Source of the DNA: Leifsonia poae
GTDB taxonomy: Bacteria > Actinomycetota > Actinomycetes > Actinomycetales > Microbacteriaceae
DNA length: 64,000 nucleotides
Direction: 5' to 3'
NCBI RefSeq assembly: GCF_020009625.1
Contig: NZ_JAIHLP010000002.1
Coordinates: forward strand, 1,860,001 to 1,924,000
The translations under genes and the position numbers were made by a program. The notes under the pieces were generated by a model, which searched no databases, had not been told where the DNA came from, and worked only from the letters and a program-made list of their open reading frames with translations. Numbering within the stretch: position 1 is the stretch's first letter; each line of letters begins with the position of its first letter. Of the stretch, positions 43,195-52,014 are shown in pieces.

Positions 43195-44292
43195 TTATCT
43201 CGGGGCGCGACCGTTCGCTCCGGGTACGGCGGGGAACGGCGAATGCGGCTCGGTCTGGTACCAATACGCCACCGAGAAGATATCGTCCGACCGCTCGAAG
43301 AGCCCTTTGTCCCAGACGCCGATCTGCTGCACGGTGACGCGCAACGCGTTCTCGAAGAAGATCGGGTCGGGGAGGTGCCAGCGGTAGACCGCGTGCATCG
43401 GTGCCACCGACTGGATGAACGGGGCGGCGCGCGTCTCGTCGCGGGTGCTGAAGAACGGGTAGCCGCAGTACGGCGCACTGAACGGGATGGGCTGCGGTTC
43501 CGGTGAGCTCCGCAACTCGTCCTGGAACGCCCATGCGCCGCCGGCGTAGTCTTCGAGCCCCGTGCTGCACAAAGTCGGCAGTTCCGTGTCTCCGTCGAGG
43601 AAGAACTTGACCTCGCCCTCACCCCACCAGAAGCGCGACAGGGACGCGAGCCCGATGTAGGTTCCGAGATAGCGCCCGCTCCCGGAGACCCCGTCCACGA
43701 TCACGTGGTCCTCGCCGAGCGCTGTCGAGGCGTTCGAGCGCCGCCACTGCGCGTGGAAGTATGGCGTCGCATCCGGCACGTCGTCGCCCACGGTGTAGTC
43801 GACCTGGAAGAAAACGTGCTCGATCGTGGCGGAGTGGTCGCTGTCGATCACGATGCGCGCGCGCCGCCGGAACGGCATGGGGATGTACGAGTTCATCCCC
43901 CCGGTCGGAGCGACGACGATCGGCTCCGACATCACGAGCGACCGCGCGGCGAAACCGTTGCAGAAGAAGTCTCCGAGCGGCGACTCGACCGACGGCTCCT
44001 CCTCGTCGTCCCAGTAGATGCGGAGCACGAGATCGCGCAGAACGAACGGCCCGCCGTCGGTGCGGTCGGGGACCGTGATCCAGATGTGTCGAATCACCCC
44101 GGGCCCCTCGATGTCGGCCAGCGTCAGGCGCCCACCGGCGGGAAGCGGCAGGTAGGCGCTGCCCTTCCGTCCCGGGCCGAGCGGCGAACTCGCCGCAGCC
44201 GCGGCACCCGGCTCCCCGGTTCGGTTCTCCGCATTGATGGAACGGGATCGGACTCCGGCCGGGGCGCGAAGATCGGTCAGTGTGGGAAGCAC
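43195..44292 (-). CDS. GH172 (DUF2961) family glycoside hydrolase
   Basis: The 365-residue protein has the DUF2961 pattern: RLTLADIEGPGVIRHIWITV, IYWDDEEEPSVESPLGDFFC-type segment, PMPFRRRARI, then FFQVDYT, FWWGEGEVKFFLDGD and STGLEDYAGGAW. DUF2961 proteins are now GH172, which act on fructofuranosyl linkages (difructose dianhydrides) or on D-arabinofuranosides. The ED in GEGE and GLEDY blocks are candidate acids. The start is GTG with AAGGAG. No signal peptide is visible. It is last in a LacI-regulated importer operon, so the imported saccharide is probably its substrate. Confidence 0.88.
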   Translation of the reverse strand: MLPTLTDLRAPAGVRSRSINAENRTGEPGAAAAASSPLGPGRKGSAYLPLPAGGRLTLADIEGPGVIRHIWITVPDRTDGGPFVLRDLVLRIYWDDEEEPSVESPLGDFFCNGFAARSLVMSEPIVVAPTGGMNSYIPMPFRRRARIVIDSDHSATIEHVFFQVDYTVGDDVPDATPYFHAQWRRSNASTALGEDHVIVDGVSGSGRYLGTYIGLASLSRFWWGEGEVKFFLDGDTELPTLCSTGLEDYAGGAWAFQDELRSSPEPQPIPFSAPYCGYPFFSTRDETRAAPFIQSVAPMHAVYRWHLPDPIFFENALRVTVQQIGVWDKGLFERSDDIFSVAYWYQTEPHSPFPAVPGANGRAPR

Positions 44293-44329
44293 AGTTCTCC
44301 TTGGTGGTGGTGGGGATGCGACGACGGGG

Positions 44330-45220
44330 TCACTTGACCGAGCCGGCGGTGACGCCGCGGCTCAGGGTCCGCTGGAAGATGATGAAGAAGACCAGGGTGG
44401 GGAGCAGCGAGAGCAGCGATCCGGCATTGAGCGCGGTCACGTTGATGCTGTTCTGCCCCTGCAGTGTCGCGAGCGCGATGGGCACCGTCTGCACCGATTG
44501 GTCCGAGAGCAGGATGAGCGGGATGTAGAACTCGTTCCAGGTCCAGACGAAGAAGAACACCACGAGCACCGACAGGGTCGGACGCATCACCGGGAAGACG
44601 ACCGACCACAGGATCCGCCAGCGGCCGGCGCCGTCGAGCGCGGCCGCTTCGAGCAGCGACGGCGGCAGCGTGGACATCACGCTCGACAGCAGATAGGTGC
44701 CGAATGCCGCCTGCAGAACGGTGAAGACGATGATCACGCTCCACACGGTGTTGAATGTGCCCGTCGCCTGGGCGCCGTAGAACAGCGGATAGATCAGCGC
44801 TTCCTGCGGAAGCATCGTCGCGAGCAGGAAGACGGCCAGCAGCACGGTGCTCCCTCGCACCCGTCCGATCCCGATCGCGTATGCGCTCAGAAGGGAGACG
44901 AGCGCGCCGAACACGGCCACGAGCGTCGAGATGACGACCGAGTTTCCGAGGGCTCGCAGATAGTCCACGCGCTGGAGGTACTGCTGGAACGCTTCGAGGC
45001 TGAATGCCCGGGGCCAGGCGAGCGGCCCGTTGGTCGAATAGTCGGCGCCGGTCTTGAACGCGTTGAGCACGAGCAGCATCAGCGGCGCGAGCATGACCAG
45101 GGCGACCGCGATCGCGGCGGCGAGCACGAGCCAGCGCAGGGGGCGGGCACGACGCGTGCGGGCACGGGGAGCAGCCGTTGCGGACGAGACCGTCGTTCGT
45201 GATGAGTCGGTCGCGGTCAT
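44330..45220 (-). CDS. Sugar ABC transporter permease (MalG type)
   Basis: The 296-residue permease has a basic N-terminus, six predicted membrane helices and the EAA loop SLLEAAALDGAGRWRILWSV. The ATG at 45218-45220 overlaps the stop of the partner permease. It ends 37 bases before the GH172 gene. It belongs to the CUT1 importer of the LacI operon, which again lacks an ATPase gene. Confidence 0.9.
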   Translation of the reverse strand: MTATDSSRTTVSSATAAPRARTRRARPLRWLVLAAAIAVALVMLAPLMLLVLNAFKTGADYSTNGPLAWPRAFSLEAFQQYLQRVDYLRALGNSVVISTLVAVFGALVSLLSAYAIGIGRVRGSTVLLAVFLLATMLPQEALIYPLFYGAQATGTFNTVWSVIIVFTVLQAAFGTYLLSSVMSTLPPSLLEAAALDGAGRWRILWSVVFPVMRPTLSVLVVFFFVWTWNEFYIPLILLSDQSVQTVPIALATLQGQNSINVTALNAGSLLSLLPTLVFFIIFQRTLSRGVTAGSVK

Positions 45221-46170
45221 GCGCGCTCTCCATCCGCTGCGCCCCGTCTTTGCAGCCAGAGCATGACCCCGGCGACGAGGAAGATGACCACCGACATCGC
45301 CGTCGCGATGGCCGAGCCGTACCCGACCTTCGACAGCTCGAAGAAGTTGCGGTACGAGTAGTACGAGGGGACGACCGTCGACCCTTCCGGACCGCCACCG
45401 GTCAGGATGAGCACAGGGGCGAACACTTTGAGGGCGCCGACCGTCGCTGTGATGACGACGACGAACACCTCCGGCCGGATCTGCGGGATGGTGATCGCCC
45501 GGAAGCGCCGCCACCACCCGGCGCCGTCCAGGGCTGCTGCTTCGTAAAGCTCAGGGTCGACGCGCTGAAGGGCGGCCATGAAGATCACGACCGGATAGCC
45601 GATCTGCAACCAGATGAGCATCAGCATCACCGCGTAGATGGCGATGTCCGGGTTGCCGAGCCAATCGGGCGGGCTGGTGACGCCGAATGCTTCGATGACA
45701 CTGTTGAGCAGTCCGTTCTGCGTGGCGAGCACCCAGCTCCAGATGAATCCGGCCACGGCGATCGGAAGGATCTGCGGCAGGTAGTACGTCGCCCGCAGGA
45801 ACGCCGCCGTCTTCGCCGTGAACTCGCGACCGATGTAGTCGAAGAGCATTGCGGCGAGCAGCAGGCCGAGAAGCGTCGGGATGACCACCATGCCCACGAC
45901 CATGAAGATCGTGTTCTTGAAGGCGAGCCAGAACTGCGCGTCGCCGAGCAGATCGGCGTAGTTGCCCAGACCGTTCCAGTGCATCGGGGCGAGGCCGCCC
46001 TTCCACCGGAAAAGACTGATGAAGATGTTCACCGCGAACGGCACGAGCACGATCGCGACCGTGCCCACCATCATCGGGGCGAGGTACCACCAGTAGCCGG
46101 TTCTGCCCGTTCGTCGCACACCGGTCCGCGCTGGCCGCGCCGGCGCATCCCGTGTCGCTGTCGTCATCAT
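45217..46170 (-). CDS. Sugar ABC transporter permease (MalF type)
   Basis: The 317-residue permease has six predicted membrane helices and the EAA loop LYEAAALDGAGWWRRFRAIT. A long first periplasmic loop precedes the conserved transmembrane core. It lies 65 bases after the binding-protein gene and overlaps the second permease by 4 bases. It forms the heterodimeric channel with that permease. Confidence 0.9.
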   Translation of the reverse strand: MMTTATRDAPARPARTGVRRTGRTGYWWYLAPMMVGTVAIVLVPFAVNIFISLFRWKGGLAPMHWNGLGNYADLLGDAQFWLAFKNTIFMVVGMVVIPTLLGLLLAAMLFDYIGREFTAKTAAFLRATYYLPQILPIAVAGFIWSWVLATQNGLLNSVIEAFGVTSPPDWLGNPDIAIYAVMLMLIWLQIGYPVVIFMAALQRVDPELYEAAALDGAGWWRRFRAITIPQIRPEVFVVVITATVGALKVFAPVLILTGGGPEGSTVVPSYYSYRNFFELSKVGYGSAIATAMSVVIFLVAGVMLWLQRRGAADGERA

Positions 46171-46235
46171 GGGCTTCTTCCTCGAAATGGGTGGATACGG
46201 AAGGGGGAGCCGCGCGCGGCGGCTCCCACCCCGCG

Positions 46236-47558
46236 TCAGCCTTGGTCGACGGCCTTCTTGCCGTCGTCGTAGAACGTCTGGAGCTTGGCCGTGTAGCCGT
46301 CGGCCGTCTCGTTCTTGTTCGACATCGCCGCCATGTTGGTCTGGATGAAGTCGAGGAATCCGGGAACCGGGTAGTCCGGGTAGAAGGTGAGTGTGTCGTC
46401 CTTCACCAGCTGGTCGAAGCGCTCCGAGTATGCGCGTGTGACCGGATCGGTGATCTTCGACGTGTCGCCCGCGAGCGGAAGGCCGCCGAGCTCACCGATC
46501 TTGTTCTGAACCTCCGGGCTGAGCGTGATGTCGATCCAGTCGGCGGCGAGATCCTTGTTGGCCGCTTTCGCTGGAACACCCCACAGGTGCCCGGACGAGC
46601 CCATCGACATGTTCGCGCCCGGCAGGGTGAAGTAGCCCCACGGGAAGGTGGCCTGGTTCTTGATGCGATCGAAGACGCTCCCGTTCCAGATGAGCATTCC
46701 GGTCTTGCCGCTCAGGAAGTTCACGTTCGCCTGCTCGTAGGTGAGGCCGGCGAGGTCGGTGCCGAGGTACCCCTTGTCGATCCAGTCTTGGAACTCCTGG
46801 GCGCCCTTCTTCCACGGATCTGCGGAGAAATCGACCTTGCCTTTGAGGAACATGAAGTCGTCGATCTGTTTGCGATCGGCGAAAGCCGAGACGAGTGAGT
46901 ACCAGACCCACATCTGGTTGAAGCCCTGATTGGTCGAGGCCGACGACGAAACCGGCGTGACACCGGCGCCTTGCAGCTTCTGCATGTCGGCGACGAACTC
47001 GTCCAGGCTGGTGGGAACCGCAGCGATACCGGCCTTCTCGAACAGCGACTTGTTGTAGTAGAGCGTCACGTATTCGCCGATGTTCGGGATGCCGTACCAG
47101 TCACCCGAACCTGCTTTGCCCGACTCGTCGTACCGGGCGAACGACTGCATCGCCCCGGTGACCTTCTTATCCCAGCCGAACTTCTTCACGTCGTCGGTGA
47201 GGGGCTGCAACAGGCCCTGACTGGCGAGCTGGCCGCCGTCGGCATTGCCTTTGTTGAACTCGACCACATCGGGGACCTTGTTTCCTCCGAGCACGAGCTT
47301 GGCGTTCTTGCGGAACGCATCGAAGCTGGTGGTCTGGAAGTCGACCTTCACATCGGGATGCTTCTTCTTGAACAGGTCGACGGCGAGTTGCCAGCCCTGA
47401 CCCTGTGCCGTGGTGGCGTCTTCGTATTGCAGGATCGTGAAGGTTTTGCCGGCATCGCCGGCTCCGCTGCTGCAGCCGGCGAGACCGGCCGCGGTGATCG
47501 CGAGGGCGGCCGCCGTGGCCGCGAGGCGCGCGACGGCGCGCTGACGGGGTGATTTCAT
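46236..47558 (-). CDS. Extracellular sugar-binding lipoprotein (CUT1 family)
   Basis: The 440-residue protein has a lipoprotein signal with basic MKSPRQRAVAR, a hydrophobic core and lipobox LAGC. The mature protein has the family 1 binding-protein features (KKKHPDVKVDFQT, PDVVEFNKGNADGG, WYGIPNIGEYVTLYYNK). AAGGAG lies before the ATG at 47556-47558; the frame is open nine codons further but without a binding site. It delivers the substrate to the two following permeases. Confidence 0.9.
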   Translation of the reverse strand: MKSPRQRAVARLAATAAALAITAAGLAGCSSGAGDAGKTFTILQYEDATTAQGQGWQLAVDLFKKKHPDVKVDFQTTSFDAFRKNAKLVLGGNKVPDVVEFNKGNADGGQLASQGLLQPLTDDVKKFGWDKKVTGAMQSFARYDESGKAGSGDWYGIPNIGEYVTLYYNKSLFEKAGIAAVPTSLDEFVADMQKLQGAGVTPVSSSASTNQGFNQMWVWYSLVSAFADRKQIDDFMFLKGKVDFSADPWKKGAQEFQDWIDKGYLGTDLAGLTYEQANVNFLSGKTGMLIWNGSVFDRIKNQATFPWGYFTLPGANMSMGSSGHLWGVPAKAANKDLAADWIDITLSPEVQNKIGELGGLPLAGDTSKITDPVTRAYSERFDQLVKDDTLTFYPDYPVPGFLDFIQTNMAAMSNKNETADGYTAKLQTFYDDGKKAVDQG

Positions 47559-47697
47559 TCGTTGCTCCTTTGCATCGGGTTGCACTCCGGGGGGAGGCGT
47601 GGGCGAGGGCTCGACGGCAGGCTGGCGCCACCGGCCCTCCGGTTCGTGTGGGGTGACGACGCCGACGGCGCCGGACGACGGATCGGTTCCTGCCGAC

Positions 47698-48729
47698 CTA
47701 GCCGGGCGGGGGCCCGATCGAGTTGCGGATCACGGGCGGGCAGGGCATCAGACGGCCGGTGCTCTCGCCTGACCCGACCCGGCCTTCCAGCCGGTCGAGT
47801 GCACGCCGCACGGCCCACTCCCCCATCTCACGGTGGGGGAGCTGCACGGTCGTGAGACCGGGGTCGAGCGCCTCGGCGACGAACTCCTGATTGTCGAAGC
47901 CGACGAGCGACAAGTCGCGGGGGATCTCGAGTCCGAGCCGCCGCGCGACGTGGTAGAACCCCATCGCGGTCTGGTCGCTGAAGCCGAACACCGCGGTCGG
48001 GCGATCGGCTCGCTCGAGCAGGCGGCGGGCCGGTTCGATCGCGAGCGCGGTCGCCGCATCCTCGGCGACGACCGAGAGCGACGGGTCGGGCGTGATGCCC
48101 GCGTCGAGCAGGGCGCGCTCATACCCACGAGCGCGCAACCGGGATGCGATCGGGTATGCGGCCACATTGCAGAAGCCGATGCGCCGGTGCCCGGCCTCGA
48201 CGAGCATCTTCGTCGCGGTGTAGGCGCCGCTCTCCTCATCCGGCACGACGAAGTCGACAACGGCGTCGACGTCATCGTTCGGCCTGCCGTCGAGGATCAC
48301 CACCGGCATTGCCGGAGGAACGAAAGGGAGTTCGACGAGGCGGTGGAAAGTGGTCGCAACGATCAGCGATTCGATGTTGCGCTGAAGCAGCGATTGGACG
48401 GCCGGCGTCTGCAGGTCGTCGTTGCCGCCGGTGTCGATCAGCATCAGCATGAACCCGCTCTCCCAGGCCGCCTGCTGCGCACCCGCGAGCATGTGGCCGG
48501 AGAACGGCACGGTCGCCACGCGATCGGAGACGACCCCGATCGTGCGGCTCTGTTTGGTCTTGAGCGACCGGGCGAGCTGATTCGGCACGTAGCCGAGTTC
48601 TTCGGCCACGGCCTGGATCTCGGCGGCGACCTGGGGCTTGACCCGTCCGCCGCCGCGTCCGCTCAGAACCAGCGAAACGGAGGAGACAGAGACGCCGACG
48701 TGCGAGGCGATGTCTTTCATCGTCAGCAT
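47698..48729 (-). CDS. LacI-family transcriptional regulator
   Basis: The 343-residue protein has an N-terminal LacI HTH (MKDIASHVGVSVSSVSLVLS) with hinge helix VPNQLARSLKTK, and a PBP1-like sugar-binding domain with TIGVVSDRVATVPF, AGHRRIGFCNVAAYP and LSLVGFDNQEFVAEAL. The start is either ATG at 48729 or three codons in. It is first in the operon, 139 bases before the binding-protein gene, and has three LacI-like boxes upstream. It most likely represses its own operon until the GH172 substrate arrives. Confidence 0.93.
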   Translation of the reverse strand: MLTMKDIASHVGVSVSSVSLVLSGRGGGRVKPQVAAEIQAVAEELGYVPNQLARSLKTKQSRTIGVVSDRVATVPFSGHMLAGAQQAAWESGFMLMLIDTGGNDDLQTPAVQSLLQRNIESLIVATTFHRLVELPFVPPAMPVVILDGRPNDDVDAVVDFVVPDEESGAYTATKMLVEAGHRRIGFCNVAAYPIASRLRARGYERALLDAGITPDPSLSVVAEDAATALAIEPARRLLERADRPTAVFGFSDQTAMGFYHVARRLGLEIPRDLSLVGFDNQEFVAEALDPGLTTVQLPHREMGEWAVRRALDRLEGRVGSGESTGRLMPCPPVIRNSIGPPPG

Positions 48730-48752
48730 CGATGCTCCCGGGGGTTCGGATC

Positions 48753-48782
48753 CGTCAATCGTTTGACTTCAAACGATTGACG
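48753..48782. promoter_or_regulatory. Paired LacI boxes in a perfect 14-bp inverted repeat
   Basis: Arms CGTCAATCGTTTGA (48753-48766) and TCAAACGATTGACG (48769-48782) are perfect complements around CT. Each arm contains its own LacI-type 12-mer with central CG, TCAATCGTTTGA and TCAAACGATTGA, centred 14 bases apart. They lie 24-53 bases before the lacI start. Confidence 0.75.
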
Positions 48783-48793
48783 CAACCGTAAAG

Positions 48794-48812
48794 GCGTCAA
48801 ACGCGTTGACGC
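48794..48812. promoter_or_regulatory. Third LacI-like box
   Basis: GCGTCAA-ACGCG-TTGACGC is a 7-base-arm palindrome containing TCAAACG and GTTGA, the same half-sites as the pair at 48753-48782. It lies 65-83 bases before lacI. Cooperative binding or a short repression loop with the pair is plausible. Confidence 0.65.
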
Positions 48813-48852
48813 AAATCCTCGTTGTCGAAGTGTGATCTTCGCGCACCCGGGT

Positions 48853-51459
48853 TCAGTCGACGAGGTGCCGGCGGCGGGCTTCGGCGGCGGCCTGATCGCG
48901 GGATGCGACGTCGAGCTTGCGGTAGACGGAGGCCACCTGGGTCTTGACCGTGTTGAGGGAGACGAACAGCTCATCGGCGATCTGTCGCAGTGTGGCGTCC
49001 GTCGCCAGCCGGCGGAGCACGACGAGTTCACGATCCGTCAGCGACACCGCGGCCAGCGCACGCCCGAACGGATCGGCACGACCGTCGAGCAGCTCGCCGC
49101 TCGACGGGAACTCCTCCGCGATCAGAGCGGCCAGCTCAGCCCGCGGCACGAGGGCGAAGGGCGAGCGCAGACCCTGCAGGTCGGCGATCGCGATCGCCCG
49201 TTTGAGGGCGGCGACCGACTCGGTTCGGTGACCGGAGCGGGCCCGTGCCACGCTCACGAGCAGCAGGGCATCCAGTCGTTGGCGGGGAGTCGCGTCGTCG
49301 AACTTCGCGAGCGACTCGACCAGGAGGGCGGCCCCCGCATCTCCCGTGGCGAGGGCGAGCCGGGCACGGGCGATCGCCAGGTGAGCCGAGCGCGAATCCG
49401 AACACGTCTCGAGCAGAGACCGGGCCGTCTCCAACCGGCCCGCGGCGATGTTGAGGTCGCTGCGGATTCCCACGAGCTGCGCGAGGGCGGTGTCGCTCGC
49501 AGCGCGCGCGCCGTTGACTGCGAGCGCATGCGCCAGCTCGTCCAAGCCCACCTCGGCCTCGCCGGCGACGAGGCGGATGTACGCCCGCACCCACAGCAAG
49601 TAGGGCCAGTGCTCGACCCGGGCGATGCGGGCGTCGATTTCGGCGATCGTCTCCAGAGCGCCGGTGACGTCGTTCCGTTCGATCCGCATCAGCGATTCCG
49701 CGATGTACCACCCGGTTGCCGGAACGGTGGCACGCCATTGGGCGATGCGCGACTCGGCCATCTGATCCGTCATTGTGCCGGCCTGCACCATCTCGCCGCG
49801 GAGCGCGTGGATGTACCCGACCAGGGCACGACGGTGCAGCCGTCGACCGGGGTGGGTGTCGGCCGCGAGCCGTTCGGCGAGCACGGCGGCCTGCCGCATC
49901 CGCCCCTCGAGCACGTTCGTGATCACGATCTGGATCATCCCTGCCCCGGCGGCGGGGCCGATGCGCCGCCGGTCGTCGGGCGTCATCGCATCGAGGATTC
50001 CCACCACCTGCGTGCCGGCGAGGACCGCCTGGGTGTACCGTCGTGCGCTTCGCAACCCGGCGAACTCCGAGAGCCGCCGGTAGAAGGCCTCGACGGCGTC
50101 GACGGGCGGGCGGCGGGCAGCCAGTTCGGCGAGCGCGGTGTCGACGCGCTCGACGAGGGTGAACGACGGCATCGCCTCGTGCTCGCTCTGCACGATCGCG
50201 AGCACGATCCCGACGGTGCCGTCGGCGGCGATCTGTTCCGGGCTCAGCAGAGACACGACCCGTTCCAGTTCGGCGTCGTGGTGGTTGATCAGATCGGAGA
50301 AGTTCTGTGCCACGATCGGCCAGATGCGAGCGGTGTCACCGGCGCGGACGCTCAGCTCGACCGCTGTCAGCGCCCAGCCTCGGCGATCGGCGAAATCGGA
50401 TGCCGCGACCCTGCGAAGACTTCTGACCTCACCACCGTCGAGGTCGCGTTCCGCCTCCCGTTCGAGCGCGAGGCGCACGAGCACGTGGAAGGAGAACATC
50501 CCGTGCTCGTCGAACTCGCCGAGCCCTTCCCGTTCGAAGCGGGCGAGCATCGGCCCGGCATCGGCAACCCCCGTGAGCCGGGAGGCGAGAAAGCGATCCA
50601 CTGCGGGGGCGAGGGCGATGCGGAGGGCGAATCGACGCCCGTCGTCGTCCAGCGACGGAATCATGTCGCGCACCGCGTCCGCCGCGATGCGGCCGAGGTC
50701 GTGCGGCGCCCCCGCGGGCGTCGCCGTCGCCGCGATGGCGAGGCGGGTCGCCAGGGTGTGCCCGACCGTCGCCGCCCGGATGGCCTCCGCCGTGTCACCG
50801 CTGAACGCATCGTTCCCGTTCTGCCGACCGAGCTGGTGCACCTCAGCCGTGTCGAAGGCGAGGTCGGTCGCGAGGATCGTCGCCGTGTCGATGCGCTCCC
50901 GCACGACGATCGACTCGAGCCTGCTCCGTCGCCGGGTCGCGACGATCAGCTGGGCGCCCTGGATGCGCGGCAGGATGCGGACGAGGTCGTCGATGCTCTC
51001 GTCGGGCGCCGTGTGCAGGTCGTCGAGCACGAGACGGATGTGGCGACCGCTGCCGTTGAGTGCGTCGGCCACCCAGGCCGGCACGAACGTCACATCGAGA
51101 TAGCCGGCCAGGAAGTCGCGCAGAGGGCCCTCGTCGCCGACCAGGCCGGCGTCGGCCAGCGCCCGCACGACGAGGAACCAGAATCCTCCACGGCTGGCCG
51201 CGCGGTCGTCGAGCGCCACCCAGACCTGCGTCTCGTCGCCGGGTCGCCGGCGGAGCCAGTCGGCGAGCGCGAGCGTCTTGCCCGACCCGCCGGGCGCGCG
51301 CACGACGACGAGCGCGACCCCGTCGTGCTCGTCGAGGCGATCGGTCACGCGCGGACGGTGCAGGAAGCGGGAGGGGAGACGCGGCACGCCCACCAGCGTC
51401 GTGTCGGACACGGCCTCAGTCGGAACCGGAATCGACCTCTCCTCTGTTCGAGACGGCAC
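48853..51459 (-). CDS. LuxR-family ATP-binding regulator (MalT/LAL type)
   Basis: The 868-residue protein has a P-loop APGGSGKT at residues 55-62, a Walker B-like LVLDDLHTAP near 130, a long helical repeat region of TPR-like units, and a C-terminal LuxR HTH (LTDRELVVLRRLATDATLRQ, then ELFVSLNTVKTQVASVYRKL). Such STAND-type activators oligomerise on ATP and a ligand. The frame is open upstream to 51783, but GTG at 51457-51459 has GGAGGGG before it, so I start there. It is divergent from the DGPF/ECF pair; the inducer is unknown. Confidence 0.88.
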   Translation of the reverse strand: MPSRTEERSIPVPTEAVSDTTLVGVPRLPSRFLHRPRVTDRLDEHDGVALVVVRAPGGSGKTLALADWLRRRPGDETQVWVALDDRAASRGGFWFLVVRALADAGLVGDEGPLRDFLAGYLDVTFVPAWVADALNGSGRHIRLVLDDLHTAPDESIDDLVRILPRIQGAQLIVATRRRSRLESIVVRERIDTATILATDLAFDTAEVHQLGRQNGNDAFSGDTAEAIRAATVGHTLATRLAIAATATPAGAPHDLGRIAADAVRDMIPSLDDDGRRFALRIALAPAVDRFLASRLTGVADAGPMLARFEREGLGEFDEHGMFSFHVLVRLALEREAERDLDGGEVRSLRRVAASDFADRRGWALTAVELSVRAGDTARIWPIVAQNFSDLINHHDAELERVVSLLSPEQIAADGTVGIVLAIVQSEHEAMPSFTLVERVDTALAELAARRPPVDAVEAFYRRLSEFAGLRSARRYTQAVLAGTQVVGILDAMTPDDRRRIGPAAGAGMIQIVITNVLEGRMRQAAVLAERLAADTHPGRRLHRRALVGYIHALRGEMVQAGTMTDQMAESRIAQWRATVPATGWYIAESLMRIERNDVTGALETIAEIDARIARVEHWPYLLWVRAYIRLVAGEAEVGLDELAHALAVNGARAASDTALAQLVGIRSDLNIAAGRLETARSLLETCSDSRSAHLAIARARLALATGDAGAALLVESLAKFDDATPRQRLDALLLVSVARARSGHRTESVAALKRAIAIADLQGLRSPFALVPRAELAALIAEEFPSSGELLDGRADPFGRALAAVSLTDRELVVLRRLATDATLRQIADELFVSLNTVKTQVASVYRKLDVASRDQAAAEARRRHLVD

Positions 51460-51645
51460 ACACCCCTCCAACGTAGTGGTGCCGGGTGCGCGAGGGGGCC
51501 GGGCGGGGAAGGTCCGAGGAATGTTGCGTTCCCGCCGCTGCAGTGTCGAGAATGCGGTAGCGGTGACGACCTTGCTGTGATTCCGCTTTTCGCGGCGTCC
51601 CCGCGGTCCGCCGAGCGGATCGCATCCGACACGAAGGAGTACGTC

Positions 51646-52014
51646 ATGAAGTATCTGATTCTGATGCAGGTCGACCCGGCGGTCATCGAGGCCCTGACAC
51701 CCGACGAGCAGTCGGCGATCGGGGCCGGCCACCAGGCCTTCATCGAGAAGACGACGGCGTCTGGGGAGATGCTGAGCACTCACGCGCTCGGCGACCCCAG
51801 CCAGTCGGCGACAATCCGCTCCGTCAACGGAACACCGGAGGTGATCGACGGCCCGTTCGCCGAGATGAAGGAGTTCATGGGCGGCTACTACCTGATCGAC
51901 GTGGAGTCACGGGAGCGCGCCATCGAGCTCGCCCGGATGATCCCGGATGCCAGCATCGACGGTCTCGCCCTGGAGGTGCGGCCGGTCATGTTCTCCGCCG
52001 GGGCGAACATGTGA
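51646..52014 (+). CDS. YCII-related DGPF-motif protein
   Basis: The 122-residue protein has the dimeric ferredoxin-like YCII fold: MKYLILMQVD at the start, then VIDGPFAEMKEFMGGYYLID, the DGPF motif that names these proteins. A GAAGGAG precedes the ATG at 51646. It overlaps the sigma factor start by 4 bases (GTGA at 52011-52014). DGPF proteins are the standing genomic partners of ECF42 sigma factors; their biochemical role is unsettled. Confidence 0.88.
   Translation: MKYLILMQVDPAVIEALTPDEQSAIGAGHQAFIEKTTASGEMLSTHALGDPSQSATIRSVNGTPEVIDGPFAEMKEFMGGYYLIDVESRERAIELARMIPDASIDGLALEVRPVMFSAGANM

Noticed and set aside
48832..51645. Upstream extension of the DGPF frame by over 900 codons
   Set aside because: Complement of the LuxR-type gene; DGPF proteins are about 120 residues and the ATG at 51646 has a strong ribosome binding site.
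51460..51783. Longer N-terminus for the LuxR-type regulator
   Set aside because: The additional 108 residues overlap the start of the DGPF gene and lack domain character, while a GGAGGGG-GTG start lies at 51459.
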